From positions 1 to 28,145 of the forward strand of contig CALSCQ010000943.1 in the NCBI GenBank assembly GCA_943704525.1: DNA of 28,145 nucleotides, written 5' to 3'. Shown here one piece after another: positions 19,801 to 28,145 of the stretch; position 1 is the first letter of the stretch, and each line of letters starts with the position of its first letter. The notes below the pieces were generated by a model that ran no database searches, had not been told where the DNA came from, and worked only from the letters and a program-made list of their open reading frames with translations. This DNA is from Pigoraptor vietnamica. Lineage: Eukaryota; Opisthokonta; Filasterea. The position numbers were made by a program, and so were the translations under genes.

Positions 19801-22800
19801 ACGGTTCCCTTAGGCACGGACTCGAACAACCGGACGATCGCGTTCCTTCGCAACGCTGGCGTGTCGATGTACTACGCGCCGAGGAGCGCCGGCAAGGAGT
19901 TTGACCCAAGCGACCCGAGCAGCTGGGACCCGACGAAGAAGCCCACGAACGAGCAGTCGAATTTCACCGTGACGGTGTCCGCCGAGTTTGTCTTCCCGCA
20001 GCAGGGCCTGGCGCTTCCCGTGCAGGGCGCGCTCAACTTCGCCACCAGGTGCCTGCAGCTCAGCACGGGGCTCGACTTCAACCCGTCCAACTTCTCGCTC
20101 TTCGACCTCGTCAACGCCGTCAGCCCCGGCGCTGCGGACGACGCGCCGGAGTTTGTGCGCGATTACATTCTCGGGTGGGCTTTGCAAGACATCGAGTTCC
20201 ACGCCGACGTCATCGGCTGCCCGCAGACGGCCATTTCCGTCTCTGCGACGATCAGCAACGAGTTTGTCGGCGGCGACGGAATCGTGCTCGGCGCCCGCTT
20301 TGCGCACACACCGGCGACGTACGGCGACGTGCTGACGACGACGCTCGCCGCCGTCCAGAGCAAGGGATGCACTGAACTCGACGTGCCCGTCACCGTCGGG
20401 ACCCTCGACGTGCCCTTCTGGCAGGCGGTACATTACCTCGTCAACGCGTCTATCGCCGAGTTCAACCTCATCGCGCTGCCGTTCAACCTCACGGCCGTCA
20501 ACTGCACGGGCGAGGACGCGCGGAACATGACAGAGTGCGGCAACCCGTACGCGCCCCCTCCGACGCCCGTGGACGGTGGTCGCCTCTCGAGCGAATCGGT
20601 GCACGTCTCGCTCGGTTACGTTGTCGAACAGATGATAAGCGGTCTGGAGGTCGTCTACCCGACGGACCCGCCGACCGTGTCGATCATGAGCTGCTCCTCA
20701 CGGTACCCCAGTTCAGGCACCAAGACGCTCCTGAGCCTCGCGAAGGCGATTATGGCGTGCGACGCGTGCGGCGCAACGCTCGCTTCGACGACGGTGACGC
20801 AGCCGCTGGCGCTGTGGCAGTACGCGGTCGTGATATCGCCGTCGGGCAACTGGGGCGGCGTCGGGTCCATGGGGCTACCGGACGAGATCAACTCGATGCG
20901 CCTGGACGAGGTCACGCTGGTATTTTCGAGCACGTACCAGAAGGTCAACCCCAACAACATATCGCGCAACGCCATCTTCGCCAACTTGCTCGCTTACAAG
21001 GGCTTCAACATTTTCGGACAGCTTGACCTCGGGTCGACGCCGGAGGGACAGACGATCGGCCACATGACGTCGCTCGCCGCTGTCCAGCTGTTCGCGTACG
21101 TCGGCTACGTCGGCGTCGGCACTTACCGCAAGTTGATGTTCGTGGGCACGGCGAACATCGCGCGCCCGATCAAGCTGAACCCGACAACAATCCTCAGCAA
21201 GGCGTACGTGCGCATCGAGAACGTCTCGCCTTACTTCAACGTATACGGCGTGATGACGTTCACGCTCGATAAGGACAGCTGGTGGGCCGTCAGCGTCAAC
21301 GGCATCGTCACAAGCAACTCGGTCCTCGTCGAGGGGTATCTTGAGCGCTCGAGCAACTCGACCGATCGCTCGCAGGTCTACGTGGATCCCTCTGGCACGC
21401 TGACGTCGCTGCCGACGGGGTTCGGCAAGGGCGTTGCGCTGATGGGCGCCGGCATTGGGCTCAACTACTCGACATCAATGGTCAACGGGGAGAAGGTCCC
21501 GTACGTTGACGTGCGCGCGAACGTCTCCGTTGCCGTGGGCGAGGCGCTGCTGACGTTCGTGGGCGACGCGGGCGGTTCAGAGTACAACTTTTCGGTGTCG
21601 TTCTCTGCGACGGTGACGGACATCAACACGCCATCCGGCGCCGGGTGGAGTGTCGCAGACATCCTCGAGCTTATGTGCGGCGACTTGCCCGAGTTCCACA
21701 CGACGCCGCTTAATCAAATTCTCGGCTTTCTCAGGGGTATCAGCATCGTTGAACTGTCTTTCATGTTCACCTACTCGACGCAAGGGATACAGCTCGGCGC
21801 AAGGCTGCAGTTGAACATAGACGGCGTGCTTTTCTACCTTATGGTCCTCGCGCAGGACTACAAGCCGCCGGCGTCGGGCGGAAAGACGCTCAACGCCGCC
21901 GGGTGGTACTTCACCTTCGTCGTCCAGTTCCAAGAAATCGGCGCGTCCAATTACATATTCGGCGGCCTCAGCGCCGCGCTCTACACGGCCGCGGGTGCGC
22001 CCGATCGCAGGCGCGACGCTGGCTTTTACGACGCGACAGGCGGTCGGTCCGGCGCTGTCTCGAGCTCGTCTTCGTCCGGCCCGCTCGGCTTTATCATGAA
22101 CTCGCGCGCGAATCCGGTCATACTGCTGACGAGCTACACGGACCCGTCGATCCTCGCGACGCTGACGTTCCTCGGGCCCACAGTGATGTCGATGGCGGGT
22201 GCGATGAAGAGCGGCGTCAACATTGCCGCGACGATCCCGCTCACCGGCGACGGGCCTCTCGGGACGATCGGCAGCCTCACGCACGTCGACAAGGTGTTCG
22301 TGTCGCTGGCGGTGCCCCCGACGATCTTCCCCATCTCTATCCAGGTGGCCCTCGGCTTCAACAACGTCTCAGTGATAGACGGCTTTCTCTATCTCGAGGA
22401 GGGCGGGCTGTTCATGATCATCCCAAAGGACCTCGCCGCGACGGAAGTCGGCGTCCAGGCGAAGGTGCAAGTGATGCTCGGCAGCCAGCAGTTCATGCTT
22501 GCGGGAAGGTGCGTGTGCGCGTGTGTGTGTCGCGGCCTGTACGTGTCGCGTGCTTGCGTTCGTCTTTTGGTTTGTCAGCGTTCATTCACTGTCACTCCCT
22601 CTTTTCATATGCTGGGTTTCAGTGTCAGCATTCATTCTACGTCCACTCGCGCCCCCTTTAATTGTCATGTGTGCTCGTGCTCACCCGCGGTTGCCGCGCA
22701 GCCTCGGTGTCTCTGCGCTGATGGTGGAAGGTGCGATCTCCCTGCTTCCGCCGGGCATTACCGGCCCCTTCGGCCTCAACGGCGTCCAAGTCGTCAGCGC

Positions 22801-24680
22801 GGGCATCGACCTCGGACTCGGCTTGGAGGAGGAGTTTCTTCCCGTCAAATTCGAAATGGCCGGACAGGTCGGCCTGTCGCCGCCGGCGCCCTTCCCTCAC
22901 GAGGAGTACTCGTTCATGGTCAACGTCAACCTCGTGGACCCGCTGCAATCGGCGTTCCTCTTCGATGCCGTCAACCTCAACCTCGAGGGCATTGTCGCGA
23001 CGTTCTACCCGCCCGTCACCGAAGTTTGGCCATCGTGGCTCGCGCTTACGGCTACGCGCTTTGAGGTCGAGGTGAACCCCGGCGCACCGTTTGCCTTCAA
23101 CGGCGTCTCGTACCCGCAGGGCCTCTATGTCAACGTGACCGACCTCAATTTCGGGCTCATCAAGCACATGAATGTCCTCGTGGAGATCAACACGCAGATG
23201 GTCGAGTTCAAGGCGTCGATGGACCCGGTCGAGTTCGCCCTCTTCTCGCTCGAGGGGTACAACGGCTCGCCCGGCGGTCCGCTTGTGTCTCTCGTCGTTC
23301 CGCTCACGGCGGACCAAATGTCGCAGTTCTCGTTCCTGCTGGAGGGGTCGGTCACGTTTTTTGGCCAGTCGATGCAGGCGTACGTCTCTATCAACGAGAC
23401 GGGTCTGATCTTCGCGATGAACGCCAAGTTCTTCCTCTTCTCGCTCGACATGTGGTGCGAGGCGCTTATCGGCGGGTCTCCGGCGCCTGCCGGCACGACG
23501 GACACGGCTGAGATCACCGACTTCTCCTTCTACGCCGACCTCAACATCACGATCATCCAGTGGATGGAGCAGCAGCTGCCCGCGCTCATCGACGAAGGTG
23601 CGTCTCACTCTGCTGTGCATGTGCATAATGTGTCACTGTGCAGTTTTACCTGCTAGTTACGCTGACCTTTCGACCCTTTCCCGTACAGCTCGCATGACGG
23701 CCGTGTCGGCGCTCCGTTCTGCGCAAGCGACGGTGCAGTCGTGGGAGTCTGCGGTCGACGCAATCACGTACGAGATCAATCTGAGGGAGAAGGAGATCGA
23801 GGACGAGATACAGTCGTCGCTCCAGGACGCGATGTCGGCCGTCGCAGAGGCGCACACGAAGGTGCAGAGCCTCCTCGGGCAGATCAAGATTGCCGAAGCC
23901 GAGTACCACAAGCACGACAACTTTTGGGGGTGGCTGGACGGCGAGGCAGAGGTGTGTGCGAGGGAAGAGCACATGCGCCTCTTGTTGAGTCCCGTTCGAT
24001 GCGCCTGTGTGTGTTGTCCTCTTATAGTGTAGCGGGCTGTTTGTCGCTGTGCTAATGGCTGTTCTTCGCTGTGTGCTGACGGCTGTTCTTCGCTGTTCAG
24101 TTTTACGGCATCGAAATCGGCGTCCTCTACGCCTCATATTACATAGCGGAGGGTGTCTTGAACCTCGCGACGGACTTCCTCAAGGGCATGTCCTCCGCTG
24201 CAAACATCTTCGCCGAGCTCGACCCCGAGTTGCTTGCGCTCCGCTTTGGGCGGGGCGTTCTCCATGGCTTCTTGGACCTTGCGTACGTCGCACTCGAGGC
24301 TGCCGGTGGGGTGCGATGTGATGCGTGTGACCGCAGGCGCGCACGTGTCATTATCATGGGCTAACACGCTGCTCTTGCGGTGCTTGCGCAGAGGGCGTCG
24401 TCAACGGCGTGATGTATCTCGCAGAGAAGGTGATCGAGGGCATTCTGGACGTCTTTCGCATCAATTGGGTCAAGGTGTGGGGCAGCTTGGCGCAGATGAA
24501 GGCGGGGAATCTCGCGACCATCCAGATTGACTGCGTGCTGCTCGGCCTCCACCTCACGCTCACGCTCAATCTCGACTTTCTCAACCCGTGGGAGATGCTC
24601 AAGGAGCTCGCACAGAGGTGCGGAGCAGTGTCTGTCGCCCTGACCGTGTATGTTTGTGTGTGTGCGTGTGCGTGTGTGCT

Positions 24681-24748
<68 letters not shown>

Positions 24749-24883
24749 TGTGTGTGTGTGTGTGTGTGTGTCCGTGTGTGTATGCGCGCACGTGCGTGCG
24801 TGTACCACTGTGCGAGTACTTACCTGGTTGTCCGTGCGTCGCTTCGCAGCATCATCAACTCCATCCAAGAAGACTTCAGTTGA
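13871..24883 (+). CDS. Giant type II membrane glycoprotein of unknown family (3357 residues)
   Basis: Eight exons: 13871-13957, 14060-14126, 14213-22508, 22702-23597, 23689-23951, 24101-24305, 24392-24617, 24850-24883; total 10074 nt with matching phases and a TGA at 24881. The first ATG (13871, G at -3 and +4) precedes two small exons that splice in frame into the main 8296-nt exon. Residues 1-230 are polar and probably cytoplasmic; one membrane segment spans about 233-253 (AVAVFVLLVAAGIAVGVSSL) with no earlier signal peptide, so type II topology is likely. The remaining about 3100 residues are rich in Val, Ala, Ser and Gly, look beta-strand-rich, contain few Cys and carry dozens of N-glycosylation sequons (NITC, NATSNST, NLTAVNCT). 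Three polar Arg-rich linkers interrupt it: HSRRS near 569, RSRR at 1747-1750 (furin consensus) followed by DDDD, and DRRRD at 2650. The C-terminus changes character: a coiled-coil-like segment (about 3118-3185), then long hydrophobic/amphipathic helices to the end. Ectodomain modules share a weak V-P-[FLIV] motif. I recognise no known domain; adhesion, coat or scale roles are guesses. Confidence 0.85.
14725..14815 (+). other. Predicted single transmembrane anchor of the giant glycoprotein
   Basis: The codons for residues about 223-253 encode a basic/polar flank (KKVPVGR, then RLCAGIPLR) followed by about 20 uncharged, strongly hydrophobic residues and then a polar extracellular-type sequence. 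Positive charge on the N-terminal side supports N-in, C-out orientation. Confidence 0.75.
22509..22701 (+). other. Intron 3 of the giant gene, open in the exon-3 frame
   Basis: Donor GTGCGT at 22509 and acceptor GCGCAG ending at 22701 join AG to C (Ser), restoring frame to LGVSALMVEG. The intron is 193 nt (not a multiple of three) and has no stop in the upstream frame, so retention would continue into exon 4 in the wrong frame and stop at 23064. Confidence 0.8.
24684..24770 (+). repeat. Compound (GA)n-(TG)n microsatellite in intron 7 of the giant gene
   Basis: A pure GA array of 63 nt (24684-24746) passes directly into a 24-nt TG array (24747-24770), inside the intron 24618-24849 and about 66 nt after the donor. 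Confidence 0.97.
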
Positions 24884-25758
24884 GGCTGAGATTGGCTTCA
24901 ACGTCAACCGCGTCCCCGCGTGTTTCCTGTTCGATGTTTGTTCTTAATTTTGTCGCAATGAGTTGCGATCTGAGACAATGAAAGCCGGCACGGTCGTTCA
25001 AACTGCCCGGCGCTCTGCTCCATTCCCAGCCTCTGTGCACCTGGCGCTCCAACCAATTGAATGTCGAGCAGCCCTTCGAGATGCGCCTTCGGCCACTCCA
25101 GAACACGGGCGAGTTGGCGGCCGGGCTGTAATCGATTGGATTCAGTTTAATTCGCACCTCACTGTTCCATATTCACAATAATATCACTCACTCAACCACA
25201 GCACAGTTCAACAGAGTATATCGGCGGAGGAAGTACGTTTTATACCCTTGGCCGGCGGTCATTTGACATGAGCAGCCCCTTTGGTCCTTAGCGCGCGTGT
25301 TCACGGCATTCGTCCGTCTGTCCGGGTATGGCAGTCGGCAAGCCGTCGGCCCATCGGACTGCACATCGAGTCGCCGCCGGTAAGTGCCTACAGTAGTGCC
25401 GCAGCAAGTGCAGAGATGCGCCGCGTCTATTGAACCCGTCCTGGCAGATACCATGTCCTGCCTTCGGAAGCCGTCAGTCCGACACGCCGCGTTGCGCGAC
25501 CGCCGGGCCAGTGGGATACTGTCAATGCCTCATCGGCGAACTCCACCAACGGCGACGACGGCCGCGTTGCGCCCGAACAGCAACTACGCACGCCGGCTGT
25601 GCCGTGTGTGCCGTGACTGACGTGAGAGTGTTGTCCGGCAGAGTGTGTGAGTGCGTACGTGTGTGGTGGGTGAGTGTGTGCCGGTGGCCGTGCTGGGTGG
25701 GTGTATGTGTGTATGCCCTCCGGCCCAGCCCGACGGAGTTGCCGGAACGCTGTGAGTT

Positions 25759-25783
25759 GCTGCAGTCGAGTACGTACTGCAGC
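25759..25783. repeat. 8-bp inverted repeat with 9-nt loop
   Basis: GCTGCAGT at 25759-25766 and its reverse complement ACTGCAGC at 25776-25783 flank CGAGTACGT. It could form a small hairpin; function unknown. Confidence 0.5.
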
Positions 25784-25825
25784 CCGAGTCCGAATCCGGC
25801 GCCGATCCGGTGAACTTGTTTATGA

Positions 25826-25852
25826 GGCCCGGCCGACTTTCCGGACCGGGCC
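25826..25852. repeat. GC-rich hairpin
   Basis: GGCCCGG (25826-25832) pairs with CCGGGCC (25846-25852) around a 13-nt loop in very GC-rich intergenic DNA. Confidence 0.5.
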
Positions 25853-26207
25853 GGCGGCGAGACTACGACACACCGAGCCGGGCATTGACGGCTGAGACAA
25901 CGGCATATTCAAGTAACACCGTCGGCTCGGCGTCAATTGAGCAACGGCTATGCCAACTTCACTGTCCCGCCACATTCAATCCGAGTACTCGGGCCGGTCC
26001 GCCGTCTCGCCGGTCCCGGAGCGGCCGCGGGCCGCCGCAGCCCGCCGGGCCCGCCGGCCGCCGGCGACTGAGGTCCACGGCCGGGCCACTGCGCGCCTAC
26101 GTCATGCCGCCGACATTCGGAGCAGAAAGAATCGTCGAAGGGTAATCACATGATGTGGGACCAACGGCTAATGCGCAAAGCCGTGTGGCACGGTGTCAAT
26201 GGGTGGC

Positions 26208-26306
26208 ATTGGCTAGGACGCCAGAAGGAGGAGAGCGTGTGAGAACGCGCGATGATTGGCTGGAAAGTTTGAAGTAAGCCGTTGATTGGGTAACCGTCCG
26301 ACCAAT
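26208..26306. promoter_or_regulatory. Cluster of four CCAAT boxes (possible NF-Y promoter)
   Basis: ATTGG occurs at 26208-26212, 26255-26259 and 26285-26289, and CCAAT at 26302-26306, all within 100 nt; two are spaced exactly 30 nt apart. This is a known arrangement for NF-Y-bound promoters. An AT-rich stretch starts immediately to the right. No gene start can be tied to it. Confidence 0.45.
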
Positions 26307-26309
26307 GAA

Positions 26310-26610
26310 AATTGACAATGTGCGTCACAGGAAGTAATAATGCCCGAAGAAATTGGATGTGGTACTTTTTTCATATAAAATTAATCTTTTTGGGTGGGGT
26401 AGAGGTGAAGAATTTCGGTGGCTTAATTGTCCTACTCGCCAAAATTATCCAGTGCCAATATGTTGGAGAAACAAAGAAATATAATTTACGTCTTAAATAT
26501 TATTTGTATTGAAATTCAATGTGGAATAAATAATTTTTTACACTGCCAAATTTTCATTTTGCAATTTATCAAATTTATTTTGTCGTTGCGAACAAATAAG
26601 AACCGAGAAC
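26310..26610. other. AT-rich patch in GC-rich genome
   Basis: About 300 nt of strongly AT-rich sequence with AATAAA on the plus strand (26525-26530) and on the minus strand (TTTATT, 26574-26579). It may be an untranslated tail of an unseen gene, a degraded transposon or a promoter region. No terminal repeats were found. Confidence 0.45.
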
Positions 26611-27568
26611 GAGCGCGCATGTACGCGCGTCCTGCGCCGCGTTCCTCCTACTGACACGCCATACGACGCTCCCTTGACAATGAGACGGACAACAACCCCG
26701 ACTCGCACGAAACACTGCGCGCGTCTCCATGTCTTCTGCATCCTGCGGTCATTGTACGAATTCGCACCCGTCACCACCGTAACGGCAAGCCGACCATCGT
26801 GGGCGTTCGGCTGAGTCTGCTGTGCAACCCGAGCCAAGGCCGCGAGCGGATGCGAAACGAAAGCCGAGTCACTCACGTTCAGTTTTCTTCTCTTTGGCAG
26901 CACGGACGCTGTGAGGTGAGGCATCCACTCCCTGTGCACATTTGCGTTCACGCGAGTTCGTTTCGTGTTGTGTGTGTCGATGGGGTTAGAAGTAATTGAG
27001 AGTCTGTCAGCAGTGCTGGATTTTAATGTCCGGATTAGTCGGCCTTGTCGACGGTAGGACCGACGAGATTTCCAATGCTTCAGTCAGTACAATGTTGCCG
27101 ATTCTCTCTGATGTTGCATGCCCCGCGACCTCCTGTGGTGTATGGGTGCTCGCGGGAGGTGAAATGTCAGCCCGTTGATGTGGCTGGTGACTGAAGCTGA
27201 TGTGCCGGTCGCTGGGCTCCAGACGCCGAGTACTGCCGTTCCGCAGTATTGAACGTGCGACAGTCGCGTCAACAGACGACTCTTACGGCTATTCGTCTTC
27301 ATTTACGACGCGTGAGTGCATCTTCCCGTCTCACGTCTAGCCGGCTCTCGTCAGACATCTCTCTTGCTGGCACACTTCCCTGGCCATCGGCGTTGCTTAA
27401 CTTAGTCCGCATCGGAATTCCAGTCGTCACCGCGGCGGCACCTCTTGGCCAGACCTTTGCCGCCGTCACGAGTATCGTTGTATTCTAAGCGACAGACTCG
27501 TTCGCGCTCCTGCTACTCCGTACACGTGCCGCGCCACACTCGGCGCCGGCAGAGGGCAATCATTGGCC

Positions 27569-28145
27569 ATGCCGGGCTGCAAGGGCTTTGTCTGCACGTA
27601 CCCGCACGTGGTGACGTCCGACGAGCAGAGGTTCGAGGTACGGTTCAACGACACCGTCCGGCGTGCGAGCATCCTAGAAGACTGTGAATGTGGTTGCACT
27701 ACAGACAATCAGACAATCGCCTGTGAATGTGGTTGCACTTCAGACAATCCCCGGCCTGTGCCGCCGGCAGCCTTGCGACGAACTGATCTTCAGTTTTTTC
27801 GTCAATTTTGTCGGTGTCGGGTGAACGATGGTGGTGGTGACATCTCACTGTGTTGCGCTGCGGTTCTCCACGCCACTCACGCAGGTCTGCAAGAGCTACA
27901 AGGGGAAGACGACGACCAAGGCGAATGTCCAGAAGCACGTGTGGCTCCACGTCCGAACAGACCGGGCCGCGCGGTTTAGGGCGACGCCCGAGATGCTGCG
28001 CCGTGTGAACCCTTATGTGCACTACCTGCTGGCGGAAGGTGGGTTTCGATTGTCTCTCTCATTCATACTCATACCTCTTCTCTGGTCGTTTGTGTATTGC
28101 CCTCCCCTGTTGGTGACAATTTAGATCGGAATGAGGGGTGGGGGT
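27569..28145 (+). CDS. 5' exons of an unrecognised gene, cut by the right edge
   Basis: Proposed exons: 27569-27637 (23 codons from ATG, G at -3), 27885-28038, and 28125 to the edge. Phases agree (0, then 1), and the third exon reads DRNEGWG. The encoded start is MPGCKGFVCTYPHVV, then VCKSYKGKTTTKANVQKHVW, LHVRTDRAARF, and LRRVNPYVHYLLAEDRNEGW. The KANVQKHVWLH segment resembles the end of a C2H2 zinc finger (H-x3-H), and Cys pairs occur nearby, but the spacing is not classical, so a nucleic-acid-binding role is only a guess. Alternatively exon 1 runs on past 27637, since the frame stays open to 27979 and includes a 13-codon Cys-rich repeat. Confidence 0.5.
27682..27749 (+). repeat. 39-bp-period direct repeat, two copies
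   Basis: CTGTGAATGTGGTTGCACT at 27682 recurs at 27721. The 29-nt units 27682-27710 and 27721-27749 differ at one position. The period is 13 codons, and in the frame of the ATG at 27569 it reads CECGCTTDNQTIA and then CECGCTSDN. I place it inside intron 1 but it could be coding. Confidence 0.85.

Larger units (their letters stand above)
24884..27568. other. Long intergenic region, no gene supported
   Basis: About 2.7 kb with no ORF showing a recognisable domain or convincing codon use. It contains a TG-rich tract at 25620-25720, GC-rich sequence with hairpins at 25740-26110, a CCAAT-box cluster at 26208-26306, an AT-rich patch at 26310-26610, and mixed sequence leading to the last gene. An antisense ORF at 26951-26538 and a plus ORF at 25810-26145 were examined and not called. 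Confidence 0.6.

Noticed and set aside
22509-23064. Continuous frame past 22508 to a stop at 23064
   Set aside because: After 22508 the translation becomes Cys/Arg-rich and loses the character of the protein, while the alternative frame from 22702 continues it with a matching splice phase.
26538-26951. 137-codon minus-strand ORF
   Set aside because: It crosses a sharp change in base composition, has no recognisable motif and no supporting splice sites.

Overview
This is nuclear DNA from a GC-rich eukaryote, most likely a single-celled flagellate. The evidence is spliced genes with GT-AG introns of about 80-260 nt, Kozak-like starts (purine at -3, mostly G at +4), an AATAAA signal, long dinucleotide arrays, and no bacterial operon features. 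A ZMYND10 orthologue (axonemal dynein assembly) implies a motile cilium. An attractin/MEGF8-type receptor ectodomain fits a relative of animals such as a choanoflagellate or another holozoan, but this window cannot settle the taxon. No retroelement, IS, CRISPR array, tRNA or rRNA was found.

Layout. (1) 140-5983, minus strand: 18 exons of an attractin/MEGF8-like secreted or membrane protein: signal peptide, CUB, two EGFs, six Kelch blades, Cys-rich PSI-type region, laminin-type EGFs. The 3' end lies beyond the left edge. (2) 5984-6761: divergent intergenic region. (3) 6762-9707, plus strand: ZMYND10, 10 exons, complete, 463 residues, poly(A) signal at 9849. (4) 9708-11937: TG/CA-rich intergenic DNA with one doubtful minus-strand exon near 11100-10992. 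(5) 11938-12723, plus: intronless hemerythrin/HHE protein, 261 residues. (6) 12724-13870: intergenic, with an AT-rich island. (7) 13871-24883, plus: an eight-exon gene for a giant (3357-residue) type II membrane glycoprotein of no family I recognise, mostly in one 8.3-kb exon. (8) 24884-27568: intergenic, with a CCAAT-box cluster next to an AT-rich patch. (9) 27569 to the right edge, plus: the first exons of an unrecognised gene.

All exon boundaries were inferred by hand from reading frame, splice consensus and phase. In the three large genes every internal junction is phase-compatible, and the two complete spliced CDSs sum to exact multiples of three (1392 and 10074 nt). The genes do not form an obvious pathway. 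The nearest functional link is the head-to-head pair attractin/MEGF8-like and ZMYND10, since animal MEGF8 and ZMYND10 both have cilium-related roles. The best candidate for something undescribed is the giant glycoprotein: an N-terminal cytoplasmic tail, one membrane anchor, then about 3100 extracellular residues with dense N-glycosylation sequons, split by Arg-rich (furin-like) linkers.
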